This document shows positions 14,934 through 22,737 of a stretch of 42,976 bases of DNA, piece after piece. The notes under the pieces are model-generated. The model was given only the letters and a program-made list of their open reading frames with translations, was not told the origin of the DNA and searched no databases. This DNA is from Kitasatospora sp. DSM 101779. Lineage in GTDB: Bacteria > Actinomycetota > Actinomycetes > Streptomycetales > Streptomycetaceae. A program made the translations under genes and the position numbers. The stretch is from positions 1,452,874 to 1,495,849 of the forward strand of contig NZ_JAHTIK010000001.1 in NCBI RefSeq assembly GCF_025655475.1, written 5' to 3'. Every line of letters begins with the position of its first letter. Position 1 is the first letter of the stretch.

Positions 14934-17084
14934 TTGTCCCGCCACCAGCGCCGCCGGCAATCCCTGCGGAGGCCGCGCCGACTGGCCGCGCCGCCGTTGC
15001 GATTCTTCATGCCGCTGTCCCTGCTGGCGTGCCTGCTCCTGCTCATCGTCCTGCGCGGCCTGGCCACCAACGAGGTGTTCCACGACGCCCGGGTCGCCGA
15101 CTCGGCCGACAAGACGACCGTGCCGACGGACCTGCTCAAGGGCGGCCCGATCATCGACGCCCGCGGCGACCGGAACGACCACCCGGTCAGCTACAGCATC
15201 CCGGACCGCACCGTCGTCCTGAGCTTCGACGACGGCCCTTCGGCGGAGTGGACCCCGAAGATCCTGGAGATCCTCGAGTCCCGCCACGTCCACGCGGACT
15301 TCTTCGTGACCGGCGCCATGACCGCCCGCAACCCGGACCTGATCCGGAAGATCGTGGCGGGCGGCCACGAGATCGGCCTGCACAGCTTCACCCACCCCGA
15401 CCTGGCGTTCCAGTCGCACGCCCGGATCAGCTGGGAGATGGCCCAGACCCAGCTGGCACTGGCCGGCGTCGCCGGGGTGCACAGCTCGCTGTTCCGCCCG
15501 CCGTACTCCTCCAACTCGGCCGCGCTGGACGACTGGAGCTACCCGGTGATCAAGTACCTGGGCGCCCAGGGCTACGTCACCGCCTTCATCGACCACGACA
15601 CCGACGACTGGAAGCGTCCGGGCGTGGACGCGATCGTCAAGGAGGCGGTGCCGGCCAAGCCCGGCGCGGGCGAGCTGATCCTGCTGCACGACGCCGGTGG
15701 CGACCGCTCCCAGACCGTCGAGGCACTCGGCGTGCTCATCGACAAGCTGAAGGCCGACGGCTACCGCTTCGCCACCATCACCGAGGCACTCGGCGCCTCC
15801 AGCGCCACCACGCCGGTGCACGGCTTCCAGCTGTGGACGGGCAAGGGCTACATCTGGGCCACCCAGCTGGGAGTGAGCACCCTGCCGGTGCTGATCGCAC
15901 TGCTGGCCGTGGTCGGCTTCCTGAACTTCGGCCGGTTCGCGCTGATGCTGGTCCTCGCTCCGATCCACGCCCGCCGCTCCAAGCGGCTGGACGCCTGGGG
16001 CGAGCCCGTCACCGAGCCGGTCACCGTGCTCGTCCCGGCCTACAACGAGCGCGAGTGCATCGCCAACACCCTCAACTCGCTGGCCGCCAGTGACTACCCG
16101 ATCGAGGTCATCGTCATCGACGACGGTTCCTCGGACGGCACCGCGGACATCGTCGAGGAGATGGACCTGCCGTTCGTCCGGCTCATCCGCAAGGTCAACG
16201 GCGGCAAGTCCAGCGCGCTCAACGCCGGCATCGCGGCCGCCTCGTACGACATCGTCGTGATGATGGACGGCGACACCGTCTTCGAGCCGTCCACCGTGCG
16301 CGAGCTGGTCCAGCCCTTCGCCGACCCGGGGATCGGCGCGGTCTCGGGCAACGCCAAGGTCGGCAACCGCGACACCCTGATCGGCGCCTGGCAGCACATC
16401 GAGTACGTCCTCGGCCACAACCTGGACCGCCGGATGTACGACATGCTCGGCATCATCCCGACCATCCCCGGCGCGGTCGGCGCCTTCCGCAGGGAGGCCC
16501 TGCAGGCCGTCGGCGGGATGAGCGACGACACGCTCGCCGAGGACACCGACATCACCATGGCGGTGCTCTGCGAAGGCTGGCGGGTCGTCTATGCCGAGCG
16601 CGCCCGCGCCTGGACGGAGGCCCCCGCCAGCCTCCAGCAGCTCTGGTCCCAGCGGTACCGCTGGAGCTACGGCTCGATGCAGGCGATGTGGAAGCACCGC
16701 CGCGCCGTCACCGCCCGCGGGCCGGCCGGGCGCTTCGGCCGCCTCGGGCTGCCGCTCGTCGTGATGTTCGGCGTGGTCGCCCCGCTCCTGGCGCCGCTGG
16801 TCGACATCTTCCTGCTGTACGGCGTGTTCTTCGCGGACGCCCAGCTGACACTCACCAGCTTCGGCGGCTTCCTGCTGATCCAGGCGGTGCTGTCCTGGTA
16901 CGCCTTCAAGCTCGACCGCGAGAAGCCCTGGCACCTGATCAGCCTGCCGACCCAGCAGCTGGTCTACCGGCAGCTGATGTACATCGTCCTGCTGCAGTCC
17001 GCGATCACCGCGGTGACCGGTGGCCGACTGCGCTGGCAGAAGCTCCGGCGCACCGGCGAGGTCGCCGCACCGGTGGAGGCGTGA
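14934..17084 (+). CDS. Bifunctional polysaccharide deacetylase / family 2 glycosyltransferase
   Basis: 716 aa, TTG start with CAGGAG at good spacing. One membrane segment (22-43), then an extracytoplasmic NodB deacetylase: FDDGP (98-102), HSFTH (150-154), RPPY (188-191) and LLHDAG (250-255). A membrane segment (311-345) leads to a cytoplasmic processive GT2 domain: DDG (396-398), DGD (445-447), AEDTD (535-539) and QRYRW (573-577), followed by C-terminal membrane helices (about 605-680). It should polymerise and export a beta-linked hexosamine polymer (PNAG-like) and N-deacetylate it. The architecture equals MatB of S. coelicolor, needed for pellet formation; I cannot tell orthology, and no matA-like gene is adjacent. 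Confidence 0.9.
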   Translation: MSRHQRRRQSLRRPRRLAAPPLRFFMPLSLLACLLLLIVLRGLATNEVFHDARVADSADKTTVPTDLLKGGPIIDARGDRNDHPVSYSIPDRTVVLSFDDGPSAEWTPKILEILESRHVHADFFVTGAMTARNPDLIRKIVAGGHEIGLHSFTHPDLAFQSHARISWEMAQTQLALAGVAGVHSSLFRPPYSSNSAALDDWSYPVIKYLGAQGYVTAFIDHDTDDWKRPGVDAIVKEAVPAKPGAGELILLHDAGGDRSQTVEALGVLIDKLKADGYRFATITEALGASSATTPVHGFQLWTGKGYIWATQLGVSTLPVLIALLAVVGFLNFGRFALMLVLAPIHARRSKRLDAWGEPVTEPVTVLVPAYNERECIANTLNSLAASDYPIEVIVIDDGSSDGTADIVEEMDLPFVRLIRKVNGGKSSALNAGIAAASYDIVVMMDGDTVFEPSTVRELVQPFADPGIGAVSGNAKVGNRDTLIGAWQHIEYVLGHNLDRRMYDMLGIIPTIPGAVGAFRREALQAVGGMSDDTLAEDTDITMAVLCEGWRVVYAERARAWTEAPASLQQLWSQRYRWSYGSMQAMWKHRRAVTARGPAGRFGRLGLPLVVMFGVVAPLLAPLVDIFLLYGVFFADAQLTLTSFGGFLLIQAVLSWYAFKLDREKPWHLISLPTQQLVYRQLMYIVLLQSAITAVTGGRLRWQKLRRTGEVAAPVEA

Positions 17085-17242
17085 CGGAGGGTCCTTCCTC
17101 CGGGTGGTTCGGCGGCACCCGGAGGACGTCCGGCTGCGGGTCCCCGCCCCCGCCGAGGTCACATCGGGGGTGGGTCACTCCCGGTACCACCGGCGCACGC
17201 TGATCCGGCACCGGCCCGTTTGACCAGATGTCATTTCAAGTC

Positions 17243-17275
17243 TGCTGCAGCAAGTTTCGGCACGATGCTGCAGCA
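17243..17275. promoter_or_regulatory. Two identical 10-bp palindromes upstream of the DUF3761 gene
   Basis: TGCTGCAGCA occurs at 17243-17252 and 17266-17275, 23 nt centre to centre (about two helix turns), roughly 100 nt before the DUF3761 start. The layout fits a dimeric repressor pair. The rest of the 17085-17370 gap shows a weak GGAGG/CCTCC stem after the previous gene. Confidence 0.45.
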
Positions 17276-17370
17276 CTGTTCTGGGCAGCCCTACACCGCC
17301 GCCTTCGTCGACGTCGGAAAATCGGAAAATCCGCATGGAAGGGACACGGACTGCCGTAGCTTGGCCGCCC

Positions 17371-17898
17371 GTGACACTCTCCTTCAGCGGCCGAAGACTG
17401 CTGCCCGCAGCCGCCCTGCTCGCCCTCGCCCTGTTCAGCGCCGCGTGCGACCCGGCGGACACCACCACGAGCACTGCCGCTCCCCCGGCCGCCACCACCT
17501 CCGCGACACCGAGCGCACCGGACAGCTCCGCGCCCGCCGCGCCGAGCGAGTCCCCCAGCTCGTCGCCCAGCTCGTCGCCCACGCCGAGCCCCGCCACCGC
17601 CGGGGCAGCCGCCCCCGCAGCCCCGCCGACCACCCCGGCCGCCCGGGCCACCGCGCCCGCCCCGACCCGGACCACGGCGGCAGCCGCCCGGACGACCGCC
17701 GCACCCAAGCCGGCGCCCACCACCGCGGCAGGCCACACCTGCGCCCACCACACCACCGGCCTCTGCGGCTGGGACGTCGGAGCCAGCCCGGCGTCGAGCG
17801 GTGAGACGGCGGCGTGCAACGACGGCACCGCGTCCTTCTCGGCGACCTTCTCCGGCACCTGCTCGCACCACGGCGGCGTCCGCTACTGGTTCAAGTAG
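17371..17898 (+). CDS. DUF3761 lipoprotein with Thr/Ala/Pro linker
   Basis: 175 aa. Signal peptide with lipobox FSAAC, a long low-complexity Ser/Thr/Pro/Ala linker (about 30-120), then a small Cys/His-rich domain: AACNDGTASFSATFSGTCSH followed by HGGVRYWF is the DUF3761 signature (C-DGT-S ... GTCSHHGGV). Function unknown; the domain is found at the end of secreted actinobacterial proteins. GTG 17371 has TAGCTT at 17357-17362 eight nt upstream (leaderless); an ATG at 17335 in frame is an alternative. It converges on the next gene with only 14 nt between. Confidence 0.8.
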   Translation: MTLSFSGRRLLPAAALLALALFSAACDPADTTTSTAAPPAATTSATPSAPDSSAPAAPSESPSSSPSSSPTPSPATAGAAAPAAPPTTPAARATAPAPTRTTAAAARTTAAPKPAPTTAAGHTCAHHTTGLCGWDVGASPASSGETAACNDGTASFSATFSGTCSHHGGVRYWFK

Positions 17899-17912
17899 CC
17901 CGAACGGGTCCG

Positions 17913-18727
17913 TCACCCGCCCGCGAGCACCTCGTCGGTCAGGGCCGCCGCCTCCGCCAGGGCGGCGGCGGCCTCCGCACGGAACAGGCCGTGCGCCCGA
18001 CGGGCGAAGCCGGCCGGCGCACCCGGCAGCCGTCCGGCCGCGTCCACCGCGCCCTTCTCGTTGACCAGCCACTGCCCGGCCCGGCCGTGCAGGGCGTGCG
18101 CCAGCAGCCCGACCACCCGGAACAGGCAGCCGTGCAGGTAGGCGGTGTCGTGCGGGACCTTTGCCGCATTGGCGAGGGTGAACGGCGCCTCCCAGCGGGC
18201 CGTCGCCACCAGCGCGGCGCCGAGCGCGGCCGGGTAGTGCACCACCTCGGCCTGCAGCCGGGCCAGTGCGCCGGTGGGATCGGCGAGCACCCGGCCGAGC
18301 GCCAGCTCGCCCGGGTAGGCGTGGGAGTGGAAGCCGAGCGGATGCCCGGCCTGGATTCCCGTCCCGTACCGGCCCGCCCGGGCCTCGGACCAGTGGTGTC
18401 GCACCCGGTCGAGGTCCCGGTAGATCCAGTCGATCCGGGCGCCGCCGACGGTAAGCCAGGCGCCGTCGTCCACCCACGGCCCCCAGCCACCGGGTTCGGT
18501 GACCTCCACCGGCCGCCCGGCCGTCCGGGCGGCCAGCTCCCGCAGCGCACCGGTGTCCAGCGGGCCGCGGTAGTACAGGCCGAGGTCGGTGTCCGAGTCC
18601 GGGCGGTGGGTGCCGCGGGCCCGGCTGCCGCCGAGGCAGACGCCCACGACGCCCCCCCCACGGCGGCGAGTTCGGCGGCGAGCCGGCGGATCGGCGGCCC
18701 GGTCGGCACGTCCTCGGTCACGTCCAT
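17913..18727 (-). pseudogene. Nucleotidyltransferase-domain gene with a frameshift at a G8 tract
   Basis: The gene begins at ATG 18727 (MDVTEDVPTGPPIRRLAAELAAVG), then the frame is lost at eight C/G (18652-18659). The remaining coding sequence continues in another frame from about 18650 to 17913 with CLGGSRARGTHRP-DSDTDLGLYY, the GGSxxRG...DxD signature of Pol-beta-like nucleotidyltransferases, and a long helical tail. One more G (nine) or two fewer (six) would restore a continuous protein of about 270 aa. The break may be a real mutation, a phase-variable tract or a sequencing error. An internal GTG-less reading from 18647 would lack the N-terminal helix but keep the catalytic motif. Such proteins modify small molecules or act as minimal antibiotic-type nucleotidyltransferases; substrate unknown. 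Confidence 0.75.
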
Positions 18728-18752
18728 CCGGCGATCGTCCCCCGCCGGGGCG

Positions 18753-19256
18753 TCAGCCGTCGAGCGGCTTTCCCATGCAGACGCTCTGCTCGGAGTGCTT
18801 GTAGAAGCCGAACTTGGTGATCGGCACGTAGCCCTCGGAGGCGTAGAGCGCGATCGCCTCGGGCTGCTCGGTGCCGGTCTCCAGGACGAGCCTGGTCCGT
18901 CCGGCCGCGCGCGCGGTGGCCTCGAGCCGGCGCAGCAGGACACGTGCGAGGCCCCGCCCGCGTGCCCGCTCGACCACGTACATCCGCTTGAGTTCGGCGT
19001 CGCCGTCGCGCAGTCCGTCGGCGTCGGCCTCCTTGGCGCGCCAGCCGCCGCAGGCGACCGGCTCGCCGTCGAGGTAGCCGACCAGGAACAGACCGCCCGG
19101 CGGGTCGAAGTGGTCCTCGTGCATCGACGTCTGGTCGATGTCCCCGTACCGGCGGACGTACTCCTGCTGCACCTCCGCGGCGAGCTTTGCCGCGTCCGGG
19201 TGCCCGTAGCCGGTGGTCCGCAGCTCCATGTCCGAGGTCTTCGAGGTGTTCGACAT
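18753..19256 (-). CDS. GNAT family N-acetyltransferase
   Basis: 167 aa. The acetyl-CoA binding segment is KRMYVVERARGRGLARVLLRRLE (R/Q-x-x-G-x-G/A loop), preceded by a substrate-side strand GLFLVGYLDGEPVACGGWR and followed by LVLETGTEQPEAIALYASEGYVPI, a typical GNAT motif B. Substrate cannot be inferred. ATG 19256 is preferred because a TAGGCT box (19265-19270) is 8 nt upstream; TTG and GTG codons just before are in frame. It follows the ankyrin gene on the same strand by 24 nt. Confidence 0.88.
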   Translation of the reverse strand: MSNTSKTSDMELRTTGYGHPDAAKLAAEVQQEYVRRYGDIDQTSMHEDHFDPPGGLFLVGYLDGEPVACGGWRAKEADADGLRDGDAELKRMYVVERARGRGLARVLLRRLEATARAAGRTRLVLETGTEQPEAIALYASEGYVPITKFGFYKHSEQSVCMGKPLDG

Positions 19257-19280
19257 GGTCACCAAGCCTAAGGGGGCCGG

Positions 19281-19685
19281 TCAGCGGCTCTCGAACCGGG
19301 CGACCAGCTCGTCCTTGCCGAACATCCGCGCGGTGTCCAGGGCGGACGGGGTGCCGGCGGTCGGGTCGGCGCCGCCGTCGAGCAGGGCGGTGACCACCTC
19401 GTCGTGGCCCTTGAAGACGGCGCCTGCGAGCGGGGTCTGGCCGCGGTCGTTGGCCCGGTCGGCCGCGGCGCCGTGCTTCAGCAGGGCGGCCACCGCGGCG
19501 GCGTGCCCGTGGTAGGCGGCGAGCATCAGCAGGCTGTCGCCTCGCTCGTTGGAGAGGTCGGCGGGGGCGCCGGCCGCCAGGTAGGCGGCGAGCAGCTCGG
19601 CGTCGCCGGAGCGGGCGGCGTCGAACAGCCGGCCGGCCAGTTCGACGACCTCGGGGTCGGGCGTCTGCGGGGTCTCGTCGGTCAT
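19281..19685 (-). CDS. Small ankyrin-repeat protein
   Basis: 134 aa with three to four ankyrin repeats (ERGDSLLMLAAYHGHAAAVAALLKHGA; DRGQTPLAGAVFKGHDEVVTALLDGGA). It is probably a cytoplasmic protein-binding module; partner unknown. AGGAGAGG sits about 9 nt before ATG 19685, which is why this start is chosen over an in-frame ATG at 19793. It heads a two-gene unit with the GNAT gene. Confidence 0.9.
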   Translation of the reverse strand: MTDETPQTPDPEVVELAGRLFDAARSGDAELLAAYLAAGAPADLSNERGDSLLMLAAYHGHAAAVAALLKHGAAADRANDRGQTPLAGAVFKGHDEVVTALLDGGADPTAGTPSALDTARMFGKDELVARFESR

Positions 19686-19918
19686 TTCCGGGCCTCTCCT
19701 GAGGGTGCTGACGGGCGCACCTCGGGTGCGCGGATTCCGGTACGCACCGTAGCGGAAGGGGTCCCGGGCCGTCGCCGCCACGGGGTCACGCATCCGTTCG
19801 AGCGAATTTCCCCGTTCCGCCGAGGGCGATCACGCCGCAGGGGGACGCCTTGGAGCGCACGGCCGGGGCTCGGTGCGCATACCCCCGATGCATCGGACGC
19901 GAGCAGATCCACCCGTTT

Positions 19919-20005
19919 GCCACATTCCATCATCTATTACTTTTTGTCACGATAAGAACACTTTCAGTAACACCTGTCCCCGCCCCCTCACGAGGAGCTG
20001 ACCAC
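19919..20005 (+). promoter_or_regulatory. smeA: AT-rich promoter region of smeA-sffA
   Basis: About 55 nt (19919-19973) are strikingly AT-rich for this genome (CTATTACTTTTTGTCACG, AAGAACACTTTCAGTAACA) and lie just before a GAGGAGCTG ribosome site and the smeA GTG. In S. coelicolor smeA is switched on during sporulation and depends on whi regulators. I see no certain known operator. The whole divergent gap is 19686-20005; its left half holds the ankyrin promoter. Confidence 0.5.
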
Positions 20006-20200
20006 GTGATCCTCTCCATTTCCGGCATCGTCCTCTTCGGCACCATCGCCTTCCTCTTCTTCCGCCGGGACGGACTCAAGGTCTCGCATGCCCTGGTGTG
20101 CGCGCTGTTCGGCTTCTACGTCGCGGGCTCCTCGATCGCGCCGAGCATCACCGCCGGCGGCGCGACACTGGCCAGCCTCATCGGCGGCATCAAGTTCTGA
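20006..20200 (+). CDS. smeA: SmeA-like small membrane protein for sporulation septa
   Basis: 64 aa, GTG start with GAGGAG upstream. Two hydrophobic helices (about 2-19 and 28-47) flank a basic turn RRDGLKVSH, ending in a Gly/Ala-rich tail. In S. coelicolor SmeA localises to sporulation septa and recruits the FtsK/SpoIIIE-like SffA. The call rests on size, topology and the position directly before an FtsK-like gene, in the same smeA-sffA...rbpA neighbourhood. Confidence 0.8.
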   Translation: MILSISGIVLFGTIAFLFFRRDGLKVSHALVCALFGFYVAGSSIAPSITAGGATLASLIGGIKF

Positions 20201-20328
20201 CCCCCACCGCACGACCGCGGCCCGGGAGCGGACCCCACCGCCCCGGGCCATCGCCCGTCCCACCCCCCGTTCCGTTTCTGCGCCACCGCCCCGCCCCCAT
20301 CCCTGTCCCACCGCTCGGGGAGCCCGCC

Positions 20329-21933
20329 ATGTCCCTCACCCGCCATCTCCACCGCGGCCGCGACCTCGCCCGCACCGCAGGCGACCACGCCGCCGACATG
20401 TTCGCGCCGCTCACGCTCATCGGCCGCGGTCTGCGCCACCACCTCGAGTGGACGAAGAGCCGCTGGGCCGCGACCCCCAAGGAACGGCGCGGTCCCACGC
20501 TGTTCCTGACCGCCGCCCTGGCGCTCGGCGTCTTCCTGCTGCCGCACGGCCTGCTGTTCACCCTGGCCGCCCTGATGGCCAGCGCCGCCTGGACCGGACG
20601 CCGCCCCAAGGCCGCGCCCGCGCCGGAGCCCGACGCCGCCGACCTGAAGCTCGCCGCGCTGTACGCCGCCCTCACCCCGTACCTCGCCGGGCCGGACGAC
20701 ATGAGCCCGCTCTACACCCTCGACGGCCACTACAAGAACGTCTTCGGCGGCTGGGAGTTCGACGCCGACGGCCGGCTCTCCGCGCTGGAGATCGCCTACC
20801 CCGCGTACTTCACCGACACCGAGCCGGCCGCCCGGGCGCGGATCGAGCAGGTCGTCCAGGGCAAGGCGGGCCGGGCCCGGGAGTACCGCTTCGACTGGGA
20901 CGAGGAGTCCAACCGGCTGCGGGTCACCGCCCTCGCCCCGCTGGCCACCGACATCACCGCGCAGCGCTTCGTCACCGCGCCGGGCGAGATCGTGCTCGGC
21001 TTCACCGACGCACTCGGCAGCAGTCGCACCATCCCGGTCAACCAGGCGGGCACCGTCGCCCAGCAGCCGCCCGTGGTCTGGCGGGTCGGCCCGCGCAGCG
21101 CCGAGCCGCACCTGCTCGCGCTCGGCTCCGCCGGCTCCGGCACCTCCACCCTGCTGCGCTCGATCGCGCTGCAGGCGCTCCCGCACGGCGACCTGGTGGT
21201 GATCGACGGTGCCGGCACCGGCGAGCACGCCTGCCTGGTCAACCGGCCCGGCGTGCACACCGTCGAGACCAGCCTGCACGGCGCGGTCGCCGCTCTGGAG
21301 TGGGCTGCCAAGGAGACCGAGCGGCGGCTCGGCGTACTGAACGCGGCCCGGCACCACGGGGTGGCCGCCCCGGAGGAGGCCACCCGGCCGCTGTGGCTGC
21401 TGCTCGACCACCCCACGGAGCTCAGCGAGCTGGCCCAGGCCGAGGACCGCCCCGACCCGCAGGACCTGCTGGAGATCCCACTGCGGCACGGCCGCGCCGC
21501 CCGGGTCACCGTGGTCATCGCCGAGGGCGTGGAGGCGCTGGACCGGCTGCGCCCGACCGTCCGGGCCGCCACCCGCACCAAGGTGGTGCTCGGCCCGGTC
21601 ACCCCGGACCTCGGCCGGGCCGCGCTCGGCGCCGCACTGGACATCACGCCGGCCGCGCACACCCCGGCCGGCCGCGGCTACGCCCGGGTCGGCGCCGCCG
21701 CCCCCGTGCGACTGCAGGTGCCCGCCACGGTGGACCCGCTCGACGAGGACGCGCCCGCCCAGCTGCGGGACGCGGTGATCGCCCTGCTGCCGCACCGGGA
21801 CACCCGGACGGAGGCGGCCGCCCCGTCGTCCGCGCCGGCCTCGCCGGCCGGCCGGGCCGAGGACCTGGTCGCCGAGCTGGGCGTGGAACTCGGCAAGGAC
21901 ACCGGGTCGGTCCGGCCGCGGCCGGTCTGGTGA
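20329..21933 (+). CDS. sffA: SffA-like FtsK/SpoIIIE-family septum protein with degenerate ATPase motifs
   Basis: 534 aa. A charged N-terminus (1-60), a hydrophobic hairpin (about 61-88), a linker and mixed alpha/beta region with YTLDGHYKNVFGGWEF, then an FtsK-like ATPase fold. The P-loop position reads GSAGSGTST (266-274), with Thr where the catalytic Lys should be, and the Walker B strand PLWLLLDHP places His361 after Asp360 where FtsK has Glu. Later strands (TVVIAEGVEALDRLRP, ATRTKVVLGPV) keep the family pattern. It is expected to act in DNA segregation or wall assembly at spore septa, but may not hydrolyse ATP. ATG 20329 follows GGGGAGCC. It is 128 nt after smeA, with no terminator seen between. 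Confidence 0.82.
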   Translation: MSLTRHLHRGRDLARTAGDHAADMFAPLTLIGRGLRHHLEWTKSRWAATPKERRGPTLFLTAALALGVFLLPHGLLFTLAALMASAAWTGRRPKAAPAPEPDAADLKLAALYAALTPYLAGPDDMSPLYTLDGHYKNVFGGWEFDADGRLSALEIAYPAYFTDTEPAARARIEQVVQGKAGRAREYRFDWDEESNRLRVTALAPLATDITAQRFVTAPGEIVLGFTDALGSSRTIPVNQAGTVAQQPPVVWRVGPRSAEPHLLALGSAGSGTSTLLRSIALQALPHGDLVVIDGAGTGEHACLVNRPGVHTVETSLHGAVAALEWAAKETERRLGVLNAARHHGVAAPEEATRPLWLLLDHPTELSELAQAEDRPDPQDLLEIPLRHGRAARVTVVIAEGVEALDRLRPTVRAATRTKVVLGPVTPDLGRAALGAALDITPAAHTPAGRGYARVGAAAPVRLQVPATVDPLDEDAPAQLRDAVIALLPHRDTRTEAAAPSSAPASPAGRAEDLVAELGVELGKDTGSVRPRPVW

Positions 21934-22034
21934 GCCGCGGCCGGTGGATCGGCCGATCGGGGAGCCCGGTGCGGCGTCCGAGTGATCGCTGTGTGCGCCA
22001 GGAGTGGCACGCAGGGTGACATCCCCGTCCAGAT

Positions 22035-22063
22035 GTGACAAATCGGGCGCCGATGGGTACAAA
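22035..22063 (+). promoter_or_regulatory. rbpA: Candidate HrdB-type promoter of rbpA
   Basis: GTGACA (22035-22040), a 17-bp spacer and TACAAA (22058-22063) match a housekeeping -35/-10 pair. It lies upstream of the sigma-R promoter in the 255-nt gap after sffA. Confidence 0.55.
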
Positions 22064-22099
22064 CGTGGGCGGCACGACAGGCGACGCATGTCCCCGGAC

Positions 22100-22126
22100 G
22101 GGAATCTTCGTCGACGGCCGAGCGTT
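22100..22126 (+). promoter_or_regulatory. rbpA: Sigma-R promoter of rbpA
   Basis: GGGAAT (22100-22105), exactly 18 bp, then GTT (22124-22126) equals the SigR consensus GGAAT-N18-GTT. rbpA is a known SigR target in S. coelicolor, induced by thiol oxidation. The site is about 60 nt before the start codon. Confidence 0.88.
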
Positions 22127-22188
22127 GACCGAACGACGAAGACAGCGACCACTAGTCCTGTGGGCCATAAGCCCGGGAGGCACGATTC

Positions 22189-22563
22189 ATGAGCGAGCGA
22201 GCTCTCCGCGGCACGCGACTCGGGGCCACTAGCTACGAGACCGACCGTGGTATCGATCTGGCTCCCCGCCAGACCGTCGAGTACGCATGTCAGAACGGAC
22301 ACCGCTTCGAGGTCCCCTTCTCCGTGGAGGCGGAGATTCCCTCGGTGTGGGAGTGCCGCTTCTGCGGCCAGGAGGCCGTGCTCCTCGACGGTGAGGAGCC
22401 GGAGGAGAAGAAGACCAAGCCGACGCGTACCCATTGGGACATGCTGATGGAGCGTCGGACGCGCGAGGAGCTGGAGGAGGTGCTGGCCGAGCGGCTGGCC
22501 GTTCTCCGCTCCGGTGGCATGAACCTCGCGGTCCACCCGCGCGACAGCCGCAAGAGCGCGTGA
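22189..22563 (+). CDS. rbpA: RNA polymerase-binding protein RbpA
   Basis: 124 aa, matching the family length. VEYACQNGHRFEVPFSVEAE and WECRFCGQEAVLL form the RbpA core domain with the zinc-type Cys (C-x2-C in CRFC), and the C-terminus THWDMLMERRTREELEEVLAERL is the sigma-interacting region. RbpA binds the principal sigma factor and RNA polymerase, stabilises the open complex and affects rifampicin tolerance. Two promoters, one for SigR, lie upstream. The start is chosen from the conserved MSERALRGTRLGATSYE opening, with GGGAGG upstream. Confidence 0.97.
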   Translation: MSERALRGTRLGATSYETDRGIDLAPRQTVEYACQNGHRFEVPFSVEAEIPSVWECRFCGQEAVLLDGEEPEEKKTKPTRTHWDMLMERRTREELEEVLAERLAVLRSGGMNLAVHPRDSRKSA

Positions 22564-22569
22564 GGTCCT

Positions 22570-22588
22570 CCCCCGGCGATGCCGGGGG
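22570..22588 (+). terminator. First stem-loop after rbpA
   Basis: CCCCCGGC (22570-22577) pairs with GCCGGGGG (22581-22588) around GAT, 7 nt past the stop codon. Confidence 0.6.
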
Positions 22589-22604
22589 CGGCACCGACAA
22601 CCGT

Positions 22605-22636
22605 GAAGGGCCCGGACGAAGTCGTCCGGGCCCTTC
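22605..22636 (+). terminator. Second stem-loop after rbpA
   Basis: GAAGGGCCCGGAC (22605-22617) pairs perfectly with GTCCGGGCCCTTC (22624-22636) around a 6-nt loop. It is the main terminator candidate for rbpA. Confidence 0.85.
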
Positions 22637-22692
22637 GGCATGCCCGGATCCGGCCCGCAACAGGGGCACCGGAACAGGGAGAACAGCACGCC

Positions 22693-22723
22693 GATGCCCC
22701 CGGGCGGGCGGCCCGGGGGCATC
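22693..22723 (-). terminator. Terminator downstream of fxsA
   Basis: GATGCCCCCGGGC (22693-22705) pairs perfectly with GCCCGGGGGCATC (22711-22723) around a 5-nt loop, just beyond the fxsA stop at 22738. Confidence 0.85.
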
Positions 22724-22737
22724 GGGGGACGGTCTGC

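Noticed and set aside
21947..21958. GATCGGCCGATC palindrome after sffA as an operator
   Set aside because: Short and of a kind frequent by chance in such GC-rich sequence; no link to the rbpA promoters.
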